Origin: Sisyra terminalis
Lineage: Eukaryota > Arthropoda > Insecta > Neuroptera > Sisyridae
DNA: 64,000 nt
Direction of reading: 5' to 3'
Assembly (NCBI GenBank): GCA_958496175.1
Contig: OY292279.1
Coordinates: 21,762,001-21,826,000, forward strand
Both the position numbers and the translations under genes were made by a program. How positions within the stretch are numbered: the stretch's first letter is position 1; the number at the start of each line of letters is the position of its first letter. The notes beneath the pieces were generated by a model, which worked only from the letters and a program-made list of their open reading frames with translations, did no database searches and had not been told where the DNA came from. Below, piece after piece: positions 50,392-63,000 of the stretch.

Positions 50392-53300
50392 ATGTCAAGT
50401 AATGAAGAAGAATGCAAAATTTCGGAAGTTGAAAACAAAAATGTGGTTGAAGAAATTAAACGAGAAAGAACTTATCACCAACTATGGGCCCAATATCTAG
50501 TTGGTATTATGGGTGAGCTCTTCAATTGTTCTAGCAATAAAATGAACAAAAATAAATTCAAAAATCATTAATACTTCAGTTACAACAATAAGTTTCATTG
50601 AAAGTATTATGGATGGCTGGCAATCGAGTACATTCCCGAAACTAAGAGATGGACGAGGACCATTTCAATTGACCGATTCACAAATATCGTGGGCAGCTTC
50701 CATTGGAAGTCTTGGATCTATTTTCACAGCTTATTTTGTTGGGGTTTCGGTTCGCCGATTTGGTCGAAAAAACATCCTTATATTGTACGCACCATTCTTT
50801 TTAGCAGCATTGATAATACTTTATTTCGCGACAAGTGCAGTTTACCTGTACGTAAGCAAACTACTAATTGGTGCCATTGGACCCATCAAATATTCGGTCA
50901 GAATACACAATTTCTTTTTAAAAATCATATTAACTGAAGAGTCGTAGGTTGTATCCATATATTTGGCCGAAATCGCTGATAAAAGCATTCGCGGTCGCTT
51001 TGGATCAATCAATTATTTCATGGGGAAAACTGGCAGCATAATCACTTTGATAATTAGTGCTTACACTTCTTACAAAGGATTACTTTTGGCTTTAATGATC
51101 TTTCCAATTATAACTTTCTTTTGTGTGCTATTTATTCCGAAGAGTCCATATTTTAAACTGCTCAAAGGTGACAGAAGTGGAGCTATGAAATACTATAAAT
51201 ATTTAAACCGGAAAATTGACCAAGATATTTTGGAAGAAGAGCTTAATGTTATTGAAAATAAAATTCATGAAGAAATGGAAATGAAAACTTCATTTTCTGA
51301 ATTCATCAGAAATTCAAGTGCAAGATACTCATTGATTGTTGTTTTAGGTAAGTGAATATAATAATGTCAGCGTCTAACATAATACTAATACCTATTGACT
51401 CATAAAAATTTCATTAAAGCTTTTCCTGAAATTTTATTTGTTAATTAGCCCTGGTCTCTATGGTAAAACAATTTGTCGATGTTAGTTAATGTCGCTTAAA
51501 CTTGCTTATTGTTTTCAAGTTGTTCTCTTGGACCTTGGATAGTTCGCTTACTGCTCTACTATGTAGCCAAATAACTGGCAAGTATAAAGGGACCTGTCGC
51601 AAATGGAATGAGTTGATATGGTGTTTGTAAATGTAAACTTGATCAACTACTTTTAAATAGCTGAATAAAAAAATATAATCATTTTTTTGTTCTAAATGCT
51701 TCCTTCTGAGAAAAATATGATGAAAATTTGTAACTGAAGAATTGGTGTACAAATCATTTTATTATATTTTTATTGGTCAAGATTAAAGGTAATTCTTAGT
51801 AACAAATAGCAATGACGAAGTGGTACAGAACTACCAAGTAAGTTAAAATAATCACAATGGTTTAAACACCCGAAATAACCATTACAAGGATTCCATCTCA
51901 TCAAGAGATCCCCAGCAACAAAATGGCAGACAAAAACGCCAAAATAGCAATCTTACTCTTGTGATATCACATGGAAGGGTTTAACAAATTTTTTCAGCAC
52001 CATGAGGACTACTTGATATAATGATTGATCTTCAAACCCAATAAGGCTAAGTCTTTTCACACAAAATATATGGGGAAAGAACCCTAAATCCAACAAAAGA
52101 AAAGACCAATTAGTATGGTGTGGATTGTAAATAGGTCACACCGTTGAAACATGGCAATCTTTTGGACAAACCTGAGCCCATAATGTGCCCTAAAAGCAGC
52201 GATATACTTTCGTTTATCCACGCAATATTATCAAGTCCAGCAGTAATCCAATCAAGAGAATACTGGGACTACCTAGAAAAGTATGACAGATGTTAAGCGC
52301 TCTAACAAATATCTTAAACCTATATAGTAGATTCTGGAGACCATTATGCCGAATAATTCGCAGACTAAGAACTAAACCCGATTAAGTCGCTAAGGACCAA
52401 CCCAGTTGATGTAATTCAAAATAAGTATAGTTAAAAAAGTTTAAGCCAAAATAAAGTAGTTAGTTGTCATAAAAAAAATAGGCGATAGGTACAGGGTTGC
52501 ATGATTACAAAATATTTTTGACGAATTTTGCAAAACAAATGAATAAGTTTACATTCTTTGGTCTCTGTCTTTGTCTATTATGCCTATTATATTTCCTATA
52601 ACATTAATTTAAAATATTATATTCATATTTTAGCCTAGTTAAAAGTTTCAAAAATGGCTTTTTAAACGAATAGTTTATTCGTCCCCAGGAACTATTAATT
52701 AAGCTAATAATTAATATATTGACTAAATTAATATATTAATTTAGAGAAATTCAAACTTGAGAATGTGTATTTCTTTTGCATTTAAAATGCATACTTATTA
52801 TCTCGCCTAGTTAGCATGGGCTTAACTTTAAATATAAAAGAATTTAGCTTACATGGGCACATGCGCAGTTTCACATAGATAAGTTTTATCTAATAATGTA
52901 TACTGTTAAGTGAACGAACATTCCAAACCAACTTCTGTTAAAAATATCCGTACTCGACTTCCATAAAAAATATATTTTTTCACTTTTATGTTGTACCTAA
53001 AGAAGTATAACTTCAAATATAAAAACTAGAATATTTACTAAGAATGTTGTAAGAATAAATTTACTAAATTGCATATTTTAAAAACCCCAGCCTCAATATC
53101 GAAGTGAATATTTTGCTTTAATGATTACATAATTTCTTAGGGTTCCCATGGTATTCTCCAAGTATTAAACTGATTTTTTGTGTAATTGGGGCTTTATGAA
53201 GGAAATTTTTCATTTAGGAATTTAAGTTTCCATACTATTTGTCTCCATACCATTTATTTTTGCTAATGTAAATTCTATAATGATTAAGTTACTTAAACAA

Positions 53301-54505
53301 TTGACTAAAGGATGAAATTTTTCACTGATGAATAGATAAAACTTACTATTAAAATAGTTATTAAATAATAAATAAAAATTTATTTGCAAACTAATTCCTC
53401 TAATTAATCCTATTCATATTACTATCTTTTTGGTAAAAATACGCATTTTTTCTTTCTTGCGGATAAAATTTTATCTAGGAGGTAAATGCCAGTATCTAGA
53501 AACCCTAATGCAATTTAGGTCCGGTATTTTCACATCTAGAGAGTGACATTTATTTCCCAGTTAAAATTTTATCCTTAGGATAAGAAAATATGCATATTTT
53601 TACTAAAAACAATGGTATGTGTAGGATCAACGAGAAGGATTTATTTATCTGACAAATTTTTATCTATTAATTAGCTGTCTATAGAATATGATCCATTTAT
53701 CCATGAGGATAAAAACCGGTCATTAATGATCTACCATAAGAATAACTTCATAAATGAGAAGTTCCTATGCCCTTTCATACGTTTTATAAACTGGAAAAAA
53801 TATTTTTCATCTATTATATTAATAAATGTATTATTGAAATTTCATTAAATGGCGATGATTTTTATTGAAACTTTATTTGTTTTAGGCCTTAAAACGATTC
53901 AATTTGGAAGTGGTTCTGAAGCAATTCAGCAATATTTACAAATCATATTAGAACAAGCCCATTCACCAATATCAACAAACTTATCGGCGATTATAACAAA
54001 TTTATTACAAATCTTGGGTATATTTTCATCTTATTTTCTAATCGATAAAATCGGTAGAAAGCCATTGCTCATAACGGCTTTTTGTGGAAATTCGTGCACT
54101 TTGTTTATTTGCGGTCTCTACTTTTTCCTGGATAAATTTTACGATAGTGTTATTTCCACGTTAACATGGATTCCGTTAGTTACCATAATGGCGTTTGAAT
54201 TCATTGATGCAATTGGTACTCAGATTTCTTTTGTCCAGTTTGGGGAGCTATTTTCAGCAAATATGAAAGAGAGGGCCACCGTCGTTTATACGATTTATAC
54301 AGCCATTATCAACTTTCTTGTTACAAAAATGTTTGGTGTTGTATCCGATAATGTTGGCTTATATTTGACATTTTGGCTTTGTTGTCTTTGTATGGTTATT
54401 GGAGTTTTATTTACCGTGTTTTTCATTACGGAAACAAAGAAAAAATCTCTCCAAGAAATTCAAATTGAAATTGATAAATTAAAAAATGTATTAAAAAATA
54501 AATAA
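50392..54505 (+). CDS. Sugar-transporter-like protein (MFS, SLC2/Tret1 type), gene 1, complete
   Basis: Exons 50392-50512, 50580-50896, 50948-51347 and 53886-54505 join in phase to give 485 aa, the usual length for insect facilitated trehalose/sugar transporters of the plasma membrane. Seen: the loop 2-3 motif RRFGRK (99-104), the loop 4-5 motif EIADKSIRGR (154-163), PKSPYF (210-215) in place of PESPxxL, DKIGRKP (333-339) in loop 8-9, and TETKKKS (462-468) in place of the PETKGK tail. The TM7 QLS signature is replaced by QFGSGSEAIQQYL and the TM10 GPxPW by GTQISFVQFGE, so substrate choice is probably altered. The start context CAAAATG is good. Intron 3 is 2.5 kb and full of repeats, while introns 1 and 2 are 67 and 51 bp. 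AATAAA lies at 54512, just past the stop. Confidence 0.9.
51780..52440. other. Unidentified GC-richer block in transporter gene 1 intron 3
   Basis: The base composition differs from the rest of the intron, with ordinary-complexity words (CATCTCATCAAGAGATCCCC, CAGCAACAAAATGGCAGAC). It has stops in all frames. It looks like a decayed retroelement, but I cannot name the family. Confidence 0.3.
53518..53730. mobile_element. MITE copy with GTCCGGTATTTTCACATC end, gene 1 intron 3
   Basis: GTCCGGTATTTTCACATCTA at the left; the right end inverted reads GACCGGTTTTTATCC. The interior aligns with 14731-14933 (for example TATTTTTACTAA..ATGTGTAG..TTAAT). Confidence 0.55.
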
Positions 54506-54734
54506 AAATGTAATAAAATAAAAATTATACACGTATCTTTTAACTCGATTTATTAACATCAAAATAAAAATATATAAATCATAAAAATTACAAATTTTTG
54601 CTGTTTTTGTTTTGCTATGTCGATAAACACCTCTGCTACAATAGAGCGAGGAAAACTAAACTTTAATAAATTTTATACTAGATGATCCGATACATATTGT
54701 ACTGTCCAAATATTTCAGAGGCATAGTGATTACT

Positions 54735-54945
54735 GTTTATGAATATGCTTTTGGATACTCAACTTTGTTAATTTTCTCTTCTAAAGTGTATAAATTTTCA
54801 AGATTGACGTCATCATCATTTAATGATTGCCCTTGCGATTTATTTATCGACATTGCAAATGCAAACCGCACCGTAAATTGTAATTGCTTAAAGTCGAACG
54901 GCATGCTTTTTGGAATCATAGGGGTGCGTGACGAGTTATAATTGA
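54735..54945 (-). pseudogene. Helitron helicase C-terminal fragment
   Basis: The minus-strand reading RTPMIPKSMPFDFKQLQF, TVRFAFAMSINKSQGQSL, then NLENL matches the end of the PIF1-like helicase of Helitrons (LPFeFkRlQFPvrlAFAMTINKSQGQ, then NLE.PcFsHGQLYVA). The sequence after NLEN is degraded and the upstream helicase is absent. It lies 230 bp beyond the stop of the transporter gene, on the other strand. Confidence 0.8.
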
Positions 54946-56745
54946 ATGCAGCTCGATAAGGATTAAGATATTGATCAAAACTTACCGAAAATAGCGCAGA
55001 AAATTGGAAAATTTCAGCGAACTTAACGACTATTTAAACTTCGCGCGTCTTTATATTTACATCTTACAATCGAAATATTCATTTATTTATAACTTAATGA
55101 ATCGTCCATTCAATTTAAACGTTTATTCAGTTTTAAACTTGTTGAGAAGGGTTTATTCATTGATATAAGTTAACCCTAATCTCACCTTATTTAAAAAAAT
55201 ACGTGGCTTACATGGTTATGCAAAACTTGTTTCCAATTTTTGGCGCAATTTTCATTATTTTCCTTTCAGAAATAGCTCACAGATGGCAGCATTTTTTCGT
55301 ATTAATTAACACTTATTGTTATATTTTGAACAATTCACACAATATTTTTTTAAATTATAGCCTATATGCTATTTTAATGTATAAGCTATATTATTGAAAA
55401 GTTTCATTAAAATCTATTTTGTACTTTTTGCGTGAAAGAGTAACAAACCATTCGCGTTTATGATATTAGCAAGGAGGAACACAAACAAAACTTAACCTAT
55501 ACGTGGTTATCTTTTGGTTAAAGGTTATCTGGAAAATCGTTTTTTTTATAATGTTGAGTTAGCACTTAATCATCAATTTATTCGAGGAATAATTAACCAT
55601 CGCTTAACAGACGGTTCAATGCGATATAACCTTTTAATTTATAGACAGAGATTTATTAATTGCATTAATATAAAGATGGAAAATGTTTGTTAAAGATATG
55701 AACGCTTTTAGTTTATAGACAGATGAAGACTTTGAAAAACCAAAACAAAAACAACTATTCACGCGGGCCATCTCATTCGTCACTACTGAGAGGGAAAAGC
55801 GGTAATATCGTCTTAGGCAATAGGGTGAAGGTTAAAAAAGTTTCCGGACCGCTGGTTTCGAGAGTTTTTAAATTTGTAAGTTATATAACTACTGATTATA
55901 ATGGTAAATGTACGATACGTTAGAGCAAAGAAAAAATCAACTTTAGATGCAAAAAGAAACGTTTAAGATCCAAACATTATATTGACACCTAAAACCCTAT
56001 AGTTGTAATAGTCATCGCCTCGTAGACCAGTAGTCGTCCAAACAACTTTAGATTTTTTGCAAAAAGTACTTCAACAGAAAAAATATCTAATCTATCATAC
56101 ACTAAAACCATAAGAAGACTATTGTTTGCATGGCTGAGGAGTTGGAGCTGAGATCTATAAAGCAGGAAGTTTTTTAGAGAGCTGCAAGTAGAGCCGGAGC
56201 TAAAATATTGATTTTCATGGATCCGTAGTTGGGGCCATCAGAATTTATTTTGATTCCATTTACCAGCAATGTATATTTATAAGAGTATAATAAATAATTA
56301 AAAAAAATTTTTTTTGGATCTCATACCAAGTCTCAATGTTATAAATTTTCAATGAAATTGATTTTAATGTAATATATATAAGATCATAAGTTTCAACAGT
56401 TTAGATCGGAACTGGAGTCGGAGTAAGAGCCGAAGTCAAACATTGATTTCAGAGCTGAAGCTGGAACTTTGGTTAAAAATAGCTCCGGAGCTATAATATA
56501 AAATTCTAATAAATTTGATATAGTTGTAAAACATGTAAGTTTTACTCAAACTAAATACCTACAATGTGTGTCGTATAATAGCAAAAAAGAAAACTTGATA
56601 AGTGTTTTTGTAAAGATTATCAAACTTAAAATGTAATCACTAAAACACAGATAGTTACATTGTAAAATAGTATTTACATTTTATAAAAGTTTTTCTGTAA
56701 TTATGATAACGATCGAAACAGGAAAATTTTGATATCCATACAACA
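54946..56745. other. Spacer between transporter genes 1 and 2
   Basis: No gene supported. It contains the GGAGCTGAG-type repeat at 56125-56500 and, nearest the start codon, the presumed promoter of gene 2. Confidence 0.4.
56125..56500. repeat. Degenerate GGAGCTGGAGC-type repeat
   Basis: Words such as GGAGTTGGAGCTGAG, AGAGCCGGAGCT, GGAACTGGAGTCGGAG and AGCTCCGGAGCT cluster at the two ends of a 370-bp stretch with an AT-rich middle, possibly two arms of one element. Confidence 0.5.
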
Positions 56746-59444
56746 ATGAAGAGTGAAAATTTATCATTTTCTGCGACAGTAAAAGTTGTAAAAGACGAAA
56801 CAAAAACTGGAAATATAAAAACTATTCGCAACTTATGGATGCAATATTTAACTGGAGTTTTAGGTAAATTTTTAATTTTATCCAAAAATGATATTCGAAA
56901 TATATGTATTTCTATAATCGTATATCTTATATTTTCAGTAACCTTAATCTCATTCAATGGAGGAACAATGAGTGGCTGGTTTTCAAGTACTTTACCAAAA
57001 CTAAGAGATGGAGAAGGACCATTTCCTTTGACCAATTCGCAAACGTCATGGGTGCTTTCCATATCGAGTATTGGAACCCTTTTAAGCGCCTATTTTGTAT
57101 CCCTTGCAATGCATCGATGGAGCCGCAAAAGTTTAATAGTTCTCTATTTTCCATTTATTCTCCTGAGCTTTACAATACTGTACTTTGCCAAGAATGTCAT
57201 CTATCTCTACACTACCAAATTTATCTATGGCGTAATTGAACCAATTAAATATCCAGTAAGAAGTCAAAATAAGTTGAGTCCAAAATTTCAATGATGATTC
57301 CAATTTTTAGATTCTTTCCTTCTATTTGGGAGAAATTGCTGATAAAACCGTACGTGGTCGATTGAGTTCGTTAAATACCATTTCATTTAAAGTTGGAGAA
57401 ATGATTTCTCTAGCACTTAGCCCCTATTTGGAATATAAAAGTTATACTGCGGTTTTGATGATTTTTCCAATTTTGTCTTTCGTTTGTGCATTTTTTATTC
57501 CAAAGAGTCCGTATTTTAAGTTGATGAAAGGAGATCGAAATGGAGCTTGGAAGAATTATAGACTTTTGAACCGTAATTTTGATGAAATTTGTTTGAATCA
57601 AGAACTTGATGTCATTGATAAGAAAATACAAGAAGAAATGCAAAATGAAAGTTCGTTTCCGGAGTTTTTTAAAAATTCGACTATTCGGAAAGCATTGTTG
57701 ATGTTCTTAGGTAAGAATAAGTATATATTTAATAATATCACTCTTAAGATCAGTATTTTTACATCAGAGAGTGAAATTTATCTTACAGATTAAAACTTAT
57801 CCGGAAGATAGAGAAAACACACGTATTTTCACCTAAGAATAGTGATGTGTGTACGATTAATGTATACGATTTATCTAACAGATACATTTTGATCAATTAA
57901 TAGTTATCTAATCTAAGCTTATTAACATATTACGAGAAGGTATTTTTCATGAGAGATTATATCCTGAAGATACCAAAGAAATACCTAATTTTTAGTGTCC
58001 GACCGAAACTAGTTTTTACGGCCGAAACCTAAACTTCCATATTAGGTCATTTTTTCTTTGGAATAAAAAGTTAATTATAAGAAACCAGTCTTACTTTTAA
58101 ATCCTATGGGTATTTATCAATAATTTATTCTCTAATATTTGAGCTAATCAATAACATAACAAATTATTATCATTTCTTTTTTCAAATAAATAATTTATGC
58201 TGAAGTAAGGGATTGATTTGAAATAAAAGCACCTAATATTTATTTTTTATATTAGTTACGAATAACATAAAATAAAAAAAAAGTTACATAACAAAATTAC
58301 TTTTTACCGTTTATACCTAATTAGTTAAGGTACACGAAACAGAAAGCAATGTTTCTTACATCTAAAAACAAAATAATTTCTTCTAATCTTTGTTTAGTTT
58401 TCTCTAGAACTGGAAAAAATATTAATAATCATTTTAATAAATTGATAAATACCCAATAAGTATTCATAATAAATATAATATTATAAGGGAGAAACAATAA
58501 CTTCACAACATTTTCATCACACGAATGCAGTTTCGGTTTCGATCGTAGTTTCGGCTTAGCGATAGCCGAAACTAGGTCTAAACCGAAATTTGGGTCGAAT
58601 ATTAATAATTTTATCTGTTAGATAAATTCTTCAAACTTATCTCATATTAGGTAGATATACGCATGTGTTCTCTATCCTCCAGATAACATTTAACTGCAAA
58701 AATACCGGCCGTAACCTTTAAGTAAACTTTCAGTAAACTTTAAAGATTTAAAAAAATATTAGTATAGTTTAGTTTTTTTCTTTCTAAAAGATAAAGAACC
58801 CTAGCACAAGTTCTAATTACATTTTCTATATTTTAGGACTAAAAACTATTCGATATTGCAGTGGAGTCGGTGCAATTCACCAATATTTGCAAATTATCCT
58901 GGGAGAATCTCATTCTGACATATCTACAAACCTATCAGCAATCATTTGCAGTGGATTACAAGCATTGGGAGTATTCATATCATATTTTTTAATCGATAGA
59001 ATTGGTCGAAAGCCCCTTCTATATATATCGTTCACAGGATCAGCATTATCATTGTTCATTTGCGGCTTATATTTTTTTCTCAGCAAATTTTACAGTGATT
59101 CTGTTGCAAATTTCACATGGATCCCAACCGTTGCCATTATTTTTTATGAATTTATTGAAATTATTGGATCACCGATATCATTCGTTCAAATAAGTGAAAT
59201 TTTCACAATAAATATGAAGGATAAAATTTTGGTCTTAAATGCAGTCTATGTGGGTATCATAAGTTTCACTATTAATAAGATGTTTGGAGTGATATCTGAT
59301 GAGGTGGGAATGTATTTGACCTTTTGGATATGTTGTCTTTGTTTGATAATGGGTATATTTTTTACCTTGTTTATCGTAATGGAAACAAAGGGAAAAACCC
59401 TAGCTGAAATACAGGAACAGCTGAGTATTGAAAATGAAGAATGA
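56746..59444 (+). CDS. Sugar-transporter-like protein (MFS, SLC2/Tret1 type), gene 2, complete
   Basis: Exons 56746-56863, 56939-57255, 57311-57710 and 58837-59444 join in phase to give 480 aa. Exons 2 and 3 have exactly the lengths of those in the preceding paralogue (317 and 400 bp), and the intron phases match, so the two are tandem duplicates. Seen: EIADKTVRGR in loop 4-5, PKSPYF after TM6, DRIGRKP in loop 8-9, and a METKGKT tail that is closer to the family consensus than gene 1. The loop 2-3 arginine motif is weakened to HRWSRK. As in gene 1, the TM7 QLS and TM10 GPxPW sites are lost (RYCSGVGAIHQYL and GSPISFVQISE). Start context CAACAATG. Intron 3 (57711-58836) carries nested inverted repeats. 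AATAAA occurs at 59530 and 59546. Confidence 0.9.
57745..58715. mobile_element. Nested inverted-repeat elements in transporter gene 2 intron 3
   Basis: The outer arms 57745-57900 and (inverted) 58605-58715 share CAGTATTTTTACATC/CCGGTATTTTTGCAG and TTATCYGGARGATAGAGAA. Inside lies 57993-58605, bounded by TTAGTGTCCGACCGAAACT and, inverted, TTAATATTCGACCCAAATTT, rich in CCGAAAC words near both ends. The inner one seems to be a separate MITE. Confidence 0.6.
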
Positions 59445-60889
59445 TTGTTAAATTTATTACTTACGAATTTCTTATTTTTTTTAATCCACAGTTTTGTAAA
59501 ATTATAATTTACCCTTCATCTAAATTAAAAATAAAAATAATCAATAATAAAGTCTTGTATTTTTTATTACTTATGTTTAATGATAGTAATAAAGGTTCAA
59601 AAATCTACCAATGAATCTATTTGAACGAGCTCATCGGTACTAACATTGTTAATGACAAATTATGTCTCAATAACGAACCGATTTTGATGAAAGTAAATAC
59701 AGGAAAAGTTTCAATTATTGAATTTAAAGGAAAACAAAAGGTAAAGATTTTAATTAATCCATTTACCACGATATTATAATAACTAGAGAACGACTGATGA
59801 ATTGCAATATCAACCACGAAATGGTTAAACGGCTTAGAGGGCTCTGATGTCAGTGTAACATCAGGTTTGAAGATAAGCGCTAAAACACTTTCATATATAT
59901 TTTCAAAAGTAACTTATAACAAAGGATAAAATAAATATGAAAAATTGATTACAATAACGTCCCATTTTTTTTTTAATTCTAAAACTGCAAAGAATATATT
60001 AAACTATCGCAATTAATATATTTTGTTGGTTCTTGTAATCATTTGATACCTTTCACATTAGTTTGAATGTCAATAAAAAGCGAACATTCAAAAAAAAAAA
60101 CAGTATTTCAAGTGCTTTCTCAACTTTATTGCCACTAGTGGCAAAAATAATAACTAAGCTTACCCAATGGAGGACGCGGGAACTAACGAATTACCTATCT
60201 CGTTCGTTCTCATATTTATTTATTCCTTATTAATTCATTTTTAATTTATTAAAAAAATTACTTTTAATTTTCTAAAAAGAATGTGTTTTAGCGTATGAAG
60301 TAATAAATTTTTAAGAAAAACTTTATTTTTGCAATTAATAAAATTACACCAGAAATTTTGAGAAAAATATAGAAAAAAATTATCTGATTGTTCAAAACAG
60401 TTGATTAAAGCGAAAGGTAACGAAAAAGCTATAGGACGATAACAATGAAAAATTGGTCCCGGATAGGTATTATAATGGGAACATTTTTAAGGAGTATGTT
60501 GATACTATAAAGATCCGTTCATATTTTAAGTTTCAGCTTTATTTGCCTTTTTATTTGTGAATAAGTCGAAAAAATTGATAAATTTTAACATATTATTTCT
60601 CAATAATGAGTGATCCAATTTGACTGAAATTCGGACATTTTATAAAAGCTATACCAAGAAAACAAACAGGCGATAATCTTCATTATAACTATTTGAAGCA
60701 GGTGATATCTCTTCTTCCCTGTTCAGATGATTTATTGTTATATGGTTTCCAAAGGGTAAATTAAATAATTTATTATTTAAAAGAATTACAAAGTAAATAA
60801 TTGTAAATTATTTAAATAAAAGTAAATAATAACTTAAATAATTTCAATCACTAAGATGTTGATTGAATAATTTAAACAATTTAACTAAT
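59445..60889. other. Spacer between the plus- and minus-strand transporter genes
   Basis: Poly(A) signals of gene 2 lie at 59530-59551; beyond them is AT-rich DNA with chance ORFs and no recognised element. Confidence 0.4.
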
Positions 60890-63000
60890 TGTGTTAAAAT
60901 ACAGTTGCCATAGGAAAACTTTTATAGGATTTTGAAATTTGTGAACTGTGACGTCAATTCAATGTCATGCCAATAGGAGCTCCATTTGGGCATTTCTGAT
61001 TCAATGATTTCATAAATTTTATCTAGTAATGATAAAAACGTATAGCTTCATTATGTTTTGATACTACTTAAAAACATTTGAAATTATTTTCAGATATATG
61101 CATTAGGACTATCAAAATACTTAAAATGTTATATAAAAGGATACTCGGTGAGTCCGAATAAAGTAGTGCTATATTAAAATTTTAAATTTCACCTTTTTGT
61201 CCATCTTTCTCATTAAAAATAAAATGGAATTATTCGAAAACTAAACACAAAAAACGTTCTAAATTATTTATTTATTTTTTTAAAATTTAAGTTTTATAAA
61301 ATGTATCTTGTATTTCAACCAAAGATTTCCCTTTTGTTTCTACTACGACGAATCCAGTGAAAATAATTCCTAATATCATACAAAAACAACACATCCAGAA
61401 AGTCAAATATAATCCCACATCAGCAGATATTACTCCAAACAATTTTGTTACACAGAAATTTATAATACCTACATAAAAAAGTATCAACTACAAGAACATG
61501 CTCTTTTATATTAATCGTAAACAGTTCGCCGGTGAAAACGGTGGATATTTGATCTCCAATTAAATCAATAAACTCCAAAGAAATTAATGCGACTAGTGGA
61601 ATCCACGTTATATTAATAACGAAATCATTGTAAAATTTACTGATAAATAAGTAAGAACCACATACAAATAATGAAATTGCAGAACTCGTATATGATATGA
61701 ATAAGAGTGGTTTCCGTCCAATTTTGTCGATCAGAAAATACGAGATTAATATTCCAAAAGTCTCTAATATATTGGAAAAAATTGCCGTTGTGTTTGGAGA
61801 AATTGTAGAGTTGGTTTGTTCTAAAATGATTTGTAGGTATTGATGAATTGCAATTTCTAAATTAAGTGGGAATGAAATATTTTGTTTCCATCTAAGAAAA
61901 GACAAAATAATGTTGGTATGCATGTCGGTGTAAGAAATTATACCTTGCCTCACTAAATTTCAAATATTGCAAATAGTTTCCATCATAAACATGTGGTTTG
62001 TAGGATTAAAACAACCTAAGAAGTTGTGTTTAAATACGTTTGTTATAGGAAAACATCAGTGTGACTATGAAGTTTGTGTACTGTGACGTCATTTAATGTC
62101 GTGTAAATAGGAACTCGAATTGGGAATTTTGAATTTAACGATTTTAAGGGTTTTATCAATAAATGTTAAAAGTTTACAGCAGTCTTATGTTTTGATATAA
62201 GTTTAATACATATGAAATTATTTTCAGATATATGTATTAGAACTATCTCAATATTTAAACTGTAGGTAATATAAATGGCGACTCGGTGAGCCCGAATAAA
62301 CTAGTGCTAAACTAACATTTTAAATTTCATCAATATGTCCATCTTGCTCATTAAAAATAAAATGGAATTAATTACCGGAAAATAAAACACAAAAAAAACT
62401 TTTTAAATTTTACATTTATTTTTTCAAAATTTCAGTTTTATAAAATATATCTTGTATTTCAACCAAAGATTTTCCTTTTGTTTCAACAACGACGAACCTA
62501 GTGAAAATTATTCCTAATATCATACAAAAACAACATATCCAGAAAGTCAAATATAATCCAACATCAGCAGATATTACTCCAAACAATTTTGTTACACAGA
62601 AATTTATAATACCTACATAAATAGTATCAACTACAAGAACATGCTCTTTTATATTAATCGTAAACAGTTCACCGGTTAAAACGGTGGATATTTGATTTCC
62701 AATTAAATCAATAAACTCAAAAGAAATTATTGCGACTAGTGGAATCCACGTTATATTAATAACGAAATTATTGTAAAATTTACTGATAAAAAAGTAAGAA
62801 CCACATACAAATAATGAAATTGCAGAACTCGTATATGATATGAATAGAAGAGGTTTCCGTCCAATTTTGTCGATCAGAAAATACGAGATAAATATTCCAA
62901 ATGCCTGCAATATACAGCAAAAGATTGCTGTTGTATTTGGAGAAATTGTAGAGTTGGTTTGTTCTAAAATAATTTGTAGGTATTGATGGATTGCAATTGC
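60890..63000. repeat. Segmental direct duplication, about 1 kb per unit
   Basis: 60890-61856 and about 62025-63000 align in the same orientation, covering the last transporter exon plus some 390 bp 3' of it (shared TGTGACGTCA, ATTATTTTCAGATATATG, ACTCGGTGAG, GTCCATCTT). One unit keeps a working exon, the other is a relic. Confidence 0.85.
61287..61856 (-). pseudogene. Frameshifted, 5'-truncated copy of a sugar-transporter last exon
   Basis: This stretch matches the last exon of the neighbouring minus-strand transporter (62416-63029) nearly base for base, from IAIHQYLQIILEQ to the VEIQDTFYKT end. Around 61474-61481 a run of A is longer than in the paralogue by one base and shifts the frame, so the TM10-11 part reads in another frame. 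Similarity stops abruptly at about 61856: the exon start, its splice acceptor and all earlier exons are missing. Downstream flanking DNA (about 60890-61286) also resembles that of the paralogue (62025-62415), so a segment of about 1 kb was copied rather than an mRNA. A sequencing error could make the frameshift, but not the loss of the 5' exons. Confidence 0.85.

Noticed and set aside
55723..55879. Exon-like ORF ending at a GTAAGT donor between transporter genes 1 and 2
   Set aside because: No acceptor-linked partner exon found downstream and no recognisable motif.
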